Source: Pagrus major
Taxonomy: Eukaryota > Chordata > Actinopteri > Spariformes > Sparidae
DNA length: 64,000 nt
NCBI RefSeq assembly: GCF_040436345.1
Contig: NC_133236.1
Coordinates: forward strand, 16,881,466-16,945,465
Reading direction: 5' to 3'
The position numbers and the translations under genes were made by a program. Each line of letters begins with the position of its first letter. Within the stretch, counting starts at the first letter, position 1. This document shows, piece after piece, positions 23,940 to 36,600 of the stretch. The notes under the pieces were generated by a model, which was not told the DNA's origin, did no database searches, and saw only the letters and a program-made list of their open reading frames with translations.

Positions 23940-24278
23940 GAACATTTTGGCATTGTATGGCATAGTTCTGCAAACCACAGATACATTACATTTGTCCATT
24001 TCATCTATCACATCAACATTTCTACAGTATGTTTCAGCTGCAAAGCGAGAGACCACCGTTAAACCACGAAAGCGACCAGTAATTTTAGGACATTTTGCAG
24101 CCATGTTGGGTCAACAAAATTGTATATTTTATCGAGACATAATAACTTTTTGCAGCTTTCTTGGGGGCAGCAAAACCAAATAAAAACAAAGTTTCAATAA
24201 GTCTGTGTGATAGGAAACTTAAAAATGTAACACAGTGGTTTGTGGTTTGCAGAATCGCACAATGCCAAAACATTTTTT
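23940..24278. mobile_element. Foldback MITE (about 340 bp)
   Basis: The left end reads aacattttggcattgtatgg then ttctgcaaaccaca, then ttacattt. The right end carries the reverse complement of the same blocks (aaaatgtaacac, tgtggtttgcagaa, caatgccaaaacatttttta). The arms are about 55 bp and the element is non-coding. The superfamily is not assigned. Confidence 0.65.
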
Positions 24279-25046
24279 AGCCATTGGGATGGGGACACAG
24301 GGTCATCTCTGTTTGTGCTTGTGGTTTTATAATATTTTTCCGAAGTTTGAATAAAGCATGGCATGAGAAACTAAGATAAATTGATCAAATTAATCAAGAA
24401 AAAGTAAATCAATAATCTGCTGACAACACTGAAGAAGTAAGTTGCTTTCAGATTCAGGCTGCTGTATATCTTAGGAAAATGCAGGATCTCCCAAATTAAC
24501 TGATTAATCACGTTGGCAAGATCCTCCAGAAATAATTTTATGGATCATCAGACCAGAACAGCAGTCCGGGGAGGTTGTGCTTATTTTAAATGACATTGCT
24601 GTTTTCAGTTTTCTTATATTTAAAGATAAAATCAAATCAAGTGAGAGCAGGTGCAAGCACTTTTTGGAAGTGCACAGACATTTACAGGATTACAGGAAGA
24701 AAGAACAAAATGCACACAGTGACTAGATGTACTTTTGCCTTTTGCAAATCAGCTTTGTAGTGGCATTAATCATACAGGAAGAAATTCACAAATCAATCAT
24801 ATACAAGGTCATCTCAGGCTAATCAAAGCAATCACTAGGGCACAATAAGACTCAGCAATGCAGCAGCCAATTACTCACTGAATAATGCCCTCAGAGCTTT
24901 GTTAATTGCTTCTGATCTTACAGTGCGGGGAAGTCTTTTTCCATTTTAATGTTAAATCGACGACGCAAATCAATGCCGCTTGTAACTGATACTGACACAG
25001 TGAAATCTGATACGGGCAAATCCATCTTGAGAGCTTGCTGTGTCAC

Positions 25047-25086
25047 AAGAAGAAGAAGATGAAGAAGAAGAAGAAGAAGACGAAGA
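25047..25086. repeat. GAA trinucleotide microsatellite
   Basis: An imperfect GAA run (with GAT and GAC interruptions) of about 13 units. It translates as poly-Glu on the plus strand and poly-Ser on the minus strand, but neither frame has any other gene-like property. Confidence 0.9.
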
Positions 25087-25392
25087 CAGCAAATTAGTCA
25101 GACTGAGACAGAGATATGACCCTGTGGCCAACTTGCGACCAAACTTTAACATTAAAGAAACTTTTTTGGAGGTGTTTGAGGTAATGGAGAGCACATTTCT
25201 CCACCCACTATCATTACTGTGGTTATTTGAGAGGTGCAACAGATAGTTTGTCACCATTAAATTTGTCAAGCTCATCACTTTCTCATTGTTACTGTGTGAT
25301 TTGTAGATTCTCTTTATTTTATAGTGCCACATTTATCACTCAATGACAGAAGCAGTGGCTTCATCTCAAGATTTCACACATTTTTCTAATGT

Positions 25393-25394
<2 letters not shown>

Positions 25395-25454
<60 letters not shown>

Positions 25455-25475
25455 TAGACAGACAGACAGACAGAC
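25395..25475. repeat. GA dinucleotide run passing into CAGA tetranucleotide run
   Basis: About 18 GA units are followed directly by about 11 CAGA units with one GATA-type interruption. The compound structure suggests that the tetranucleotide arose from the dinucleotide by point change and slippage. Confidence 0.9.
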
Positions 25476-26106
25476 TGACCTCATTCATAAGTTGTCTTTA
25501 ATGGGTCTCTCTTTTTCCAGTTTTAAAGCACCTCTGCGAAAATTGAGGGCATTGGTCATAATAACATCATTCAAAATTAGTTTATGAGATGGATGTTCCC
25601 ATCAAGCTGTTTAATCACAAGCATCTCCTCGTTACAGCTGCCAAAAACTTTCCAGTCATTCACCAGAGGTGCTGCAGTAAAGACAATTAGCAATTAAAGC
25701 ATGATGCATAAAACTAACTTAAACTACAGCCAAAATAGAGGTCAATACAGCTGCTGATTCCAATTGATTTTTAATAACAGACATTATTTGATGCTCTGAA
25801 AGGCTGACTGGACACAATTATGTAGCACATGCATTACACAGCACAGGCAGTTAACGTCAGATGACTGTAAAATCTGCAGTCGAGGTTAAAATAAGATATA
25901 CTGCAGTAACTTTCAGGCTCAGCCCTGATGGGTTTTATGGATGCATGGATGCATTTTATCATTATAGGTTAAAGGTAATAAAACCATACATCCATGTACT
26001 TACTGCATTTAGGCAGAATCCAGAGCACTGCAGTGTCTTTCCAGGTTTTGACTGTAAGAGTTTGGTTTATACAAAACTAACTTTAGCTATATCATCTCTG
26101 AAATAT

Positions 26107-26139
26107 AAATATATATATATATATATATACATATATATT
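26107..26139. repeat. AT dinucleotide microsatellite
   Basis: A run of AT/TA units broken by a single ACAT. No other feature is associated with it. Confidence 0.85.
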
Positions 26140-26254
26140 TTAAAAAGTCATAAAGATGAACTATGTGCTCATAGTTGGGGCAATTTAACAAACTGTATAA
26201 ACATGGACATATCACGTTATAAGGTTTTTAAGGAAAATGTCATACATGAATGTA

Positions 26255-26400
26255 CAGCCTTGATTCCAAAAAACGCTGTGCAAAACATAAATAAAAACAG
26301 AACACAATAATTTGCAAATCCTTTTCAACCTATGTTCAGCTGAACACCGTACAAAGACTAAATCTAATTTTCAAACTGATCAGCTTTACAGTTAAAATAT
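26255..26400. mobile_element. Transposon remnant (teleost dispersed repeat)
   Basis: The phrases gattccaaaaaacgctgtgc, aaacataaataaaaacagaa and tttgcaaatcctttt occur in this order in a very common teleost DNA-transposon repeat, which I recognise by sequence rather than by name. Only one end is present and there is no coding region. Confidence 0.5.
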
Positions 26401-29039
26401 AAATTTAATATTTATTTTCCTTTATGCTCTCCATCGCCTCCTGAGGGACACATCTGGCTCTTTCATCCACTGTGCTCACCAGCTCGTTGCTAACTTTACC
26501 ATGTATGGAAACAACACAGTAAGAAAGAACCAAAACAGTGTTGTGAACTATAAAACCGAAACAACAAGCTGAAAGATGCTAAAATGCTCCATAAAGCTGA
26601 GCCAGAAGTGACCATATTTGGACGAGAAGGTGGAACTGTGGTAACGCCAGCCGTGGTAGCAACTCAATCACAAGCCCTAAAGCATATCCAGCTTTATCTC
26701 CTTTTTTACTCTAAATGTGACCATAATTTACTAAGTTGACTTAATGCCGTATTGAAGAAGACTTGAAAATACTGATTGAGACCATAAACTCATAAGGAAA
26801 CTGATCACTTAGGTAAAAAATCCAGTGAAAAGTAGGGTAATTTTCTCATAAGCTTACACACAATCAGACCTGTTTTTTGAAACCAATGGAGTCGCCTTCT
26901 GCAGGCTATTAGAAAGAATGCAGGTTTAGGGTACTTCTGCATTAGCTTTACTTTTCACTCCACCTTTCATATTGTCTATGGTTTGTCACTATGAATTTAC
27001 TGCTTTTTGTGGGGAGACATTTGAATACATTTAATATCTTTGGGATTTGGAGTGTTGTTTGGACAAGACATGACATTTGAAGAGTCGCCTCAGAGTCTGA
27101 GAAACTGGGATGGACATAAAAATAATCAACAGATTAATTGATAACAGAAGTATGATTAACTGCAGTGTTTGCATTTATTGGAAGTGTGTTCAGCACATGC
27201 AGCTATATGAGGTCCGTGTCAGAGTGGTGCTTTGCAGAACATGCTGTGTTTTCGTCCTTGCGTCTTTCACTGGCCCATCCCTCCTCTGTTCAATCCTCTC
27301 TCTCCTCTCCTCCCTTCTTCTGATTCATTAGCAGAACTCGGAGCCCTCCTGCCCTCTTTTACTGCCTCCATTAAATCCTTGCTCTCTCCATTGCAACTCT
27401 CCATGGATAGCGAGTGCGTCAGTTCATCATCCAAGCTAAGAGCCGTAGCAGTGTACGCTACATTTTTCATCCTCTCCACTTTGTCTTTACTTAGGCCCGG
27501 CCCAGCCCAGCTTAGCTCGGCTTTTTGTCACTTTGAAACACATTAATGAAATGTAAATTTAATTCATATAATGCTTGTGAGCCTGTGATTAACAGTTGCA
27601 GAGCTACGGTACGTCTCTTTTAACAAGTGTATCTTTCCTTGTACTTACCACAGAGAAAAACAGGAAAAAATTATTTAATCATATTATTTATAAATACAAA
27701 CTGTCTAACTACAGCTAATATAACACACCATAAACATCAGTTGAGAAGGAGTAAATTTGCATTATTACCCAATTCATTTCGACTGTTGGGAGTGACAAAT
27801 GGTGGGAAATCCTTGTGCCCAGAGACGAATCCAAACTTGCAAGTAGATATCTAAAATGATGCACAACACATATAAAACATTACGCATCACATGTTTATGA
27901 TCTGATTTTAATACCAGGAAGTGGAGGGGACGGTGGAGTAGTTACAGGCAAGAAGGCTGTCAGTCAGTGACCACAGTTCAGGTCTGCGTTTCAACATTTA
28001 TCAGTGAAACCACTGACAATTTCCAGCTGCGTTTGTTGCAACAAAAAACAGATATTTCTAACGGCAAGTTGGGACATCTCTAGCTTTGTTTGTGGCAACA
28101 AAAGTGGGTGTTTTTAACAAGACTGGGGGATATCTCCAGCCATATCTGTGGTGACAAAAGAGGTATTCAAGCAAATAAATACAATCGAATATTTAACCTA
28201 AGAAACTTAAGGTTGCAACATAAATGAATATAAAATATCTGTGGTTTACAGAAATGTACATTACGAACATTTATTCTGGCAATTGGGTTGAAGGAAAACA
28301 AAAGGGGAAACTGTTAAATATCACTTATAACTACTACCCACAGTTTTAAATGACAAGTGCTTTTGTAAATCTGAGAACTATAGTTTCTCCTTACTGCTTA
28401 TATACAGGGATGCTTTAAGCTCTGCAGCAACCTTGCAGTGTTTAAGCATTAACCTCACGTAACCTGTCAAGACAAACAGGAACTGAATCCTTCTCCAAAA
28501 ACAAATACCCAGAGGAGGTGATGCTGCTGTGAGTGCTGAACTGGAGTTGTGTTGAGAGCAGAGGACTGAGGTCAGGTTATGTAGAGCCCCGAAACCCCCT
28601 CTGAGATGGATACCAGGCTACACATGGGACACTGGATTATCTGCTTATTTCTGCCCTAATAATTGCTGAGGATTGAGTGTAACGGTGGACAACAGACATG
28701 GCCACAGAGGGTAATTGAAATGCTTCAGTCTTCTCTTGTTCTTAATTGGATGAGTCACACTGCAGTGTCCAAGGTGAGGTGAAGGTGAGTTAGACCCTAG
28801 ATGAATTTTTTGTTGTTGTTTTTATTGTCAGAAAGGGACAATCATGATATTTTTCACTACTAAATATAGTTTGGTTTTAGTTTTTTTTTAGTGGTTTACG
28901 CAAAGTAAATCCATAGAATACAAATTAATATAAAGATAAGAAACAAAAATGAAAATAAAAGGTGCTTGAAGTGGCTTGATCAGAGCAGTCCCGTTTTTCT
29001 AAATTCTGTTTATTCATTTTCAATATTAACAAAACATAA

Positions 29040-32000
29040 CCCACATGATGTACTATAACATAACATGATGTACAATAACATAACACAACACAACATAACA
29101 TAACATAACATAAAATACAATAAAATAACATCATGATAATTAACATAACATAACATGATAAAACATAACATAACATAACATAACGTAACATAACAAGATG
29201 TAAATTAACATAACATAATATGATGAAACATAACATAACATGGTGTGACATGATATAACATGACATGACACGACATAATATAACATAACATAACATGTAA
29301 ATCAACATTATCATGTAATGTTAATAATATGATGAAACATAACATAACATGGTGTGACATAATAAACCATAACACAACACAACATAACATACCATGTAAA
29401 TTAACATAATCATGTTATGTTAATAATATGATGAAACATAACATAACATGGTGTGACATAACATAACATAACATGGTGTGACATAATATAACATAACACA
29501 ACACAACATAACATAACATGTAAATTAACATAATCATGTTATGTTAATATGATGAAACATAACATAACATGGTGTGACATAACATAACATAACATAGTGT
29601 GACATAATATAACATGGTGTGACATAATATAACATAACACAACACAACATAACGTACATTAACATAATCATGTTATGTTAATAATATGATGAAACATAAC
29701 ATAACATGGTGTGACATGATATAACAACATGACATGACACGACATGACATAATATAACATAACATGTAAATTAACATAATCATGTTATGTAACATAACAT
29801 GATGAAACATAACATAACATGTGTGACATAACATAACATAACATGGTGTGACATAATATAACATAACACAACACAACATAACATAACATGGTGTGACATA
29901 ACATAACATGGTGTGACATAATATAACTTAACACAACACAACATAACATAACATGTAAATTAAAATAATCATGTTATGTTAATAATATGATGAAACATAA
30001 CATAACATGGTGTGACATAATAAACCATAACACAACACAACATAACATACCATGTAAATTAACATAATCATGTTATGTTAATAATATGATGAAACATAAC
30101 ATAACATGGTGTGACATAATAAACCATAACACAACACAACATAACATAACATGTAAATTAACATAATCATGTTATGTTAATATGATGAAACATAACATAA
30201 CATGGTGTGACATAACATAACATAACATAACATAGTGTGACATAACATAACATGGTGTGACATAATATAACATAACACAACATAACATAACATGTACATT
30301 AACATAATCATGTTATGTTAATAATATGATGAAACATAATATAACATGGTGTGACATAATATAACAACATAACATAACATGTAAATCAACATTATCATGT
30401 TATGTTAATAACATGATGAAACATAACAACATGGTGTGACAACATAACATAACATGATGAAACATAACATAACATAACATGGTGTGACATAATATCACAA
30501 CATAACGTAAATTAACATAATCATGTTATGTTAATAATATGATGAAACATAACATAACATGGTGTGCCATGATATAACAACATGACATGACACGTGACAC
30601 GACATAATATAACATAACATGTAAATTAACATAATCATGTTATGTTAATAATATGATGAAACATAACATAACATGGTGTGACATAACATAACATAACATG
30701 GTGTGACATAACATAACATAACATGGTGTGACATAACATAACATGGTGTGACATAATATAACATAACACAACATAACATAACATGTACATTAACATAATC
30801 ATGTTATGTTAATAATATGATGAAACATAACATAACATGGTGTGACATGATATAACAACATGACATGACACGACATGACATAATATAACATAACATAACA
30901 TGTAAATTAACATAATCATGTTATGTAACATAACATGATGAAACATTACAACATGGTGTGACAACATAACATAACACAACATAACATAACATGATTAAAC
31001 ATAACATAATATGGTGTGACATAATATCACAACATAACATAAATTAACATACCATGTAAATTAACATAATCATATTATGTTAATAATATGATGAAACATA
31101 ACATAACATGTGTGACATAACATAACATAACATGGTGTGACATAATATAACATAACACAACACAACATTACATAACATGGTGTGACATAACATAACATGG
31201 TGTGACATAATATAACTTAACACAACACAACATAACATAACATGTAAATTAAAATAATCATGTTATGTTAATAATATGATGAAACATAACATAACATGGT
31301 GTGACATAATAAACCATAACACAACACAACATAACATACCATGTAAATTAACATAATCATGTTATGTTAATAATATGATGAAACATAACATAACATGGTG
31401 TGACATAATAAACCATAACACAACACAACATAACATAACATGTAAATTAACATAATCATGTTATGTTAATATGATGAAACATAACATAACATGGTGTGAC
31501 ATAACATAACATAGTGTGACATAATAAACATGGTGTGACATAATATAACATAACACAACATAACATAACATGTACATTAACATAATCATGTTATGTTAAT
31601 AATATGATGAAACATAATATAACATGGTGTGACATAATATAACAACATAACATAACATGTAAATCAACATTATCATGTTATGTTAATAACATGATGAAAC
31701 ATAACAACATGGTGTGACAACATAACATAACATGATGAAACATAACATAACATAACATGGTGTGACATAATATCACAACATAACGTAAATTAACATAATC
31801 ATGTTATGTTAATAATATGATGAAACATAACATAACATGGTGTGCCATGATATAACAACATGACATGACACGTGACACGACATAATATAACATAACATGT
31901 AAATTAACATAATCATGTTATGTTAATAATATGATGAAACATAACATAACATGGTGTGACATAACATAACATAACATGGTGTGACATAACATAACATGGT

Positions 32001-33625
32001 GTGACATAATATAACATAACACAACATAACATAACATGTACATTAACATAATCATGTTATGTTAATAATATGATGAAACATAACATAACATGGTGTGACA
32101 TAACATAACTACGGAAGCCCTAAAGGGCCATGCATTCATACATTTTATTTCCTCCGTTTTCCCGTTATAACGAGTTAATTTCATTTGTTTTCTCGAGATC
32201 TCGAGTTATTATCTCGAAATAACAACAGCCGTTTTCCCGAGATAACGGGATAATTAATTCGAGATCTCGATATAATGACTGTGATATGGTAGGCCCGGGA
32301 CCTCGTAGCTGGTCAGCTACGTAGTTAACGACGACATCAGGCTCACCTAGATTGCGCTGCCGATATAGCTGAAGCCTTGCTAACCGTCTTTTTAGATTAC
32401 GCACACTATGTGTATATTATCTGTAATAGCAAGAAATAATTCTATTTCAGCCTGTGTCAGGCCTTGATTGAACAGATATGTGACGCGGTGATCGATATGC
32501 TCCTGCTCCTACACTGAATGATGTTTCCTGCAATGATTTAATATACTACAGTATCGTTTTGTTTTCTCAAGATCTCAAATTAATTATATCGTTATCTCGG
32601 GAAAACAAAGTTTCGTTATCTCGAGATCTCGAGAAAATTATCCCGTTATCTCGGGAAACCGGCAGTTGTTGTTTCGAGATAATAACTCGAGATCGGAGGA
32701 AATAAAATGTATGAATGCATGGCCATTTAGGGCTTCTGTACATAACATAACATGGTGTGACATAATATAACATAACACAACACAACATAACATAACATGT
32801 AAATTAACATAAACATGTTATGTTAATAATATGATGAAACATAACATAACATGGTGTAACATAATATAACAACATAATATAACAACATAATATAACAACA
32901 TAACATAACATGTAAATTAACATAATCATGTTATGTTAATAACATGATGAAACATAACATAACATGGTGTGACTACATAACATAACATACCATAACATAA
33001 CATGATGAAACATAACATAACATGTAAATTAACATAATCATGTTATGTCAATATGATAAAACATAATATAACATGGTGTGACATAACATAACATAACATA
33101 ACATAACATAACATGGTGTGACATAATATAACATAACACAACATAACATAACATGTAAATTAACATAATTATGTTATGTCAATATGATGAAACATAATAT
33201 AACATGGTGTGACATAACATAACATAACATAACATGGTGTGACATAATATAACATAACACAACATAACATAACATGTAAATTAACATAATCATGTTATGT
33301 CAATATGATGAAACATAATATAACATGGTGTGACATAACATAACATAACATGGTGTGACATAATATAACATAACACAACATAACATAACATGTAAATTAA
33401 CATAATCATGTTATGTTAATAATATAATGAAACATAACATAACATTGTGTGACATAACATAACATGATGAAACATAACATAACATTACATGATGAAACAT
33501 AATATAACATGATATAACAACATGACATAACATAACATAACATAACACAACATTACATAACATAATGTAATATAACGTTACATAACATGGTGTGACATAA
33601 CATAACACAATATGACATAGTGTGA
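29040..33625. repeat. AT-rich satellite array built on the AACAT pentamer
   Basis: About 4.6 kb composed of ATAAC/AACAT pentamers grouped into higher-order units of roughly 90-130 bp. Each unit joins a pentamer block, ggtgtgacat, a taatataacataacacaac block, then gtaaattaac. Most units also carry a hairpin: TTAACATAA and TTATGTTAA flanking the five bases TCATG. The plus strand is almost free of G outside ggtgtg and the hairpins. Frames on the minus strand that read MLCYVM-type repeats are artefacts. A foldback element interrupts the array at 32110-32740. Confidence 0.95.
32110..32740. mobile_element. Palindromic foldback element inserted in the satellite
   Basis: The two ends are inverted copies (tacggaagccctaaagggcc at the left; tacagaagccctaaatggcc read inward from the right), followed in each arm by atgcattcatacattttatt and tcctccg. 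Inner blocks contain several nested palindromes (ctcgagatctcgag, cccgagataacggga, ttatctcgaaataa), so most of the outer 150 bp on each side can pair. Middle sequence of about 250 bp has no coding potential. CATAAC flanks both sides, but since the host satellite contains that string everywhere it is weak evidence of a target duplication. Confidence 0.8.
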
Positions 33626-36600
33626 CAATAAATAAATAAATACTGTGGTGTTGTATCAAAGACAAATGTTCATTGGTTTGTAATAAAGAAATTCTGAATC
33701 TGAGATGAAGATTAGTGGGCAGGTTAAAGGACCACTACCTTAATACATGGCTTGTGCACTGTGAATAAATATGAAAAGGCTCATATTTCCAACTGAATTA
33801 CAGTAGATTTATGTGGTGCCCAGCCAAAAACTCAACCTGCGTCAAAGTGATAAATAATAATGGACATGCACAATAACAATGTCCATCTAGCCTCACTGTG
33901 ATGAACCTGCATGAGGGGAAAAACAGGATCCATATATAAACAAAGTGGTTTCTTTGTTATATCTGAAACCACCAAGCTCCTGGTAAAGGCTGACTGAAAG
34001 TGGTCTGACTGTACTCTGTGGTTAGCAGTACCATGTAATGACTCTGATCAAAACATTAAAATACAGAAGCTAATGGAAATATTAAAACCCTCAGCTCGGG
34101 TCTTGAAATTCTTATTCAGGAAAACAAGTATACCTCCACTTGTCCGGCTAATTAACATTTTACAAATGCAGAGACATTATTGTGTTTTCTTTGGCGAGTT
34201 GGGTCATTATCTTGCCAATTGCTAAATCATGAGCAGCTATACGAACCACCACTTCCCCCTCAGGTAACAATACATTTTGATAATTGGTCATTCACTTGCT
34301 AATGAAGCTAGAGTCAGTGAAAGCTACTTTCAATATAGCAATTTACTAAATTGGGTTCAACATAAGATGTACTTACATACTTAAGAAATGTTGCTTAAAA
34401 GCAGTTTTGAGAAATGGCCAGTTTGACATGTTCAAAAAATGTACTAAAATGATAAACAGATATACGTAAGAAGTTTGTTTGCTGTTATTTATATTATACT
34501 ACTTTATGAAATTCTGTGTTTTTATTTCCTGAATCTCCATTACATTAATGAAGGGTTGAAGTTTAAATTGGTGGGTGGTGAACTGGCTCCAGCAGAATTG
34601 CACACAACATGAAACTCCCCTTTTGCCTTTTGCACATTCATCACTGCAGTGACCTTTTCCTTTTGTGTGAGGTGGAGGGATAAATGCCTCCATGGACCCT
34701 GAGGCTTTATGTAATAGGCTATGCAAGTTCATTCTCTTACCTGAAAACAAATGTCAGATTTTCAAGGTAAGATTTATGCTTTTTCCTCAAAAACTTGCAC
34801 ACATGGATTAGTGTGAGAGCCTGCCATGTTTCAGCTCTCTCCATCCATCCCTCTGCGGTGACTTTTGTTTAACGTCCACCAGACTCTGCCGAAGTATCCC
34901 CTCCTGTCAACACTGCAAGCTGAGAAACATCAGTGTCTCAATTCTGCACACAAACAGTTCACTTCAAATCAACATCAAAGTTCTGACCAGTGATCGTGAA
35001 TATAAATCTCAAAGAGAAAAGAAGGAAGCTTAAAAAAATGTATTGATTTGTTTTTACTTCCCACACATGAAACTGACCACAGTGTTTCTGACAGGAATTC
35101 GATTATTCAGTGACACCTTTTATCCTGGTGGTTTAATGCTCCACTGCATCCAATCAGCTTGGATTAAGACTTTATCTGTACCAGCAGATGTATCTTGGTA
35201 TGCAACTGCACACCAGCCTTCATGTAATATAGGTTGTTTTTTCATTTAAAGGGAAAAAAAGCCGAAAAAAAGCCGAAGTTTGAATCACTGACATTTGTGC
35301 TGACACACTCACCGTGACCTTTACAGGTAATTGGCTTTTTGTCCCCTTTACATCAACAACACGCTAACCAATGTCATTCATGTCCTGTATAACAGACACT
35401 GCGTGATTCAGTATAACAATGTATATCTTGTTGAAGAGACACATAAACCTAAATCCACTTTTTAAGTTATTAGCTTTATCACACTTTCTATTGATCCTGG
35501 TTCCATTTTGTAGTGTTTATTACATAACAACAACATAGACTTTTTTCCTCTCTCCAGGGAAAATCTAGTAATTCTGTCCACTTGTTTGGAACATACTGTT
35601 ATACTGTTCACTTATTATGTTTACACTAAGTTAACTTATTATTGCCTTTTTCTGACACAGTTTGGTTAGGTTGAGGCAACAATGATACTTGGTTAGGTTT
35701 AGGCATCAAAGATACTTGGTCAGGTTTAGGCATAGAAAGGCATTATTAAACTTTCATGTCAATAAAGCCCCTTTGAATTTGAATTTGAATTTTTTTTTAA
35801 AAAACTTGTTTTTAGACAATTCTCACTTGTTCCATTTGCAGATTTTCTTACTTTTTACAAACATGATAATTGTGATTGTGATAAATGATTTTTCTTTTAC
35901 AATGCCCATACAAGACACTAAAAATAAGAAAGAAGAAGCCTTTATAGGTCTTCAATAGATCAGCCGTGATCTAGTCAAGTTGTTTTTATCAGGAAGACTC
36001 TAAAAACTTTAATTCAATTCATCTCGTAAAAATACCAAACTTTTTGGAAGTCAAATGAGAGACACCCGCTGCTGTCGGATATTATGGTATAAAGATACAC
36101 ATCCTGTCATAAGTTCAATAAGTGAATGTATTTTTGCTGACAAAGCATTGACATCCACTTCCCTCAGTAGAAACCATGCCCAAAGCCATGCAGCTAAGAA
36201 TAATGGTGAGGAACAGGAAACTATCATTATCTGTTGACAACTGTGCTGGAACGTCATCTGCGACTCCTGCAATGGATTCCTCAAAGACTGAAATCACCGT
36301 TCACACACACACACGCATTGAATACAGATTTGCCCTAAGAGTGATTGAACTCTGGTGATTAGATATCAATACTTCAAAACGTTCCTCTTTGTTTTTACCT
36401 CACATACTGTAACAGCATCAGTCAAAGTGTCAGTATAGCAGCAGTAATGCTCATTATATGCATCGATTATAATTTCATAGCAGCCATAGTTCATTTTTAC
36501 ACTTTTGTTTACACGTTATTGCCAATAATCCAGCCATGCCAGTATTCCCTCATTACCTCCCCTTATTTTGTTGTTGCTGTGGTTCACAACATTTCTGACT

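Larger units (their letters stand above)
24279..29039. other. Gene-poor interval with microsatellites
   Basis: No gene is supported in this 4.8-kb stretch. It contains the GAA, GA/CAGA and AT microsatellites and one transposon remnant listed separately. Open frames over the GAA run read as poly-Glu or poly-Ser and are artefacts of the repeat. Confidence 0.55.

Noticed and set aside
25040..25332. Poly-Glu and poly-Ser frames at the GAA run
   Set aside because: Explained by the trinucleotide microsatellite.
28925..29909. Minus-strand open frames reading MLCYVM/MSCYIM-type peptides
   Set aside because: They are the pentamer satellite read in a stop-free frame (15-base period). They have no start context, no splice pattern and no non-repeat residues.
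29040..33625. Regular spacing of a palindrome, considered as a CRISPR-like array
   Set aside because: The host is a vertebrate, spacers are themselves repeats of the same pentamer, and no cas gene exists; it is a satellite.
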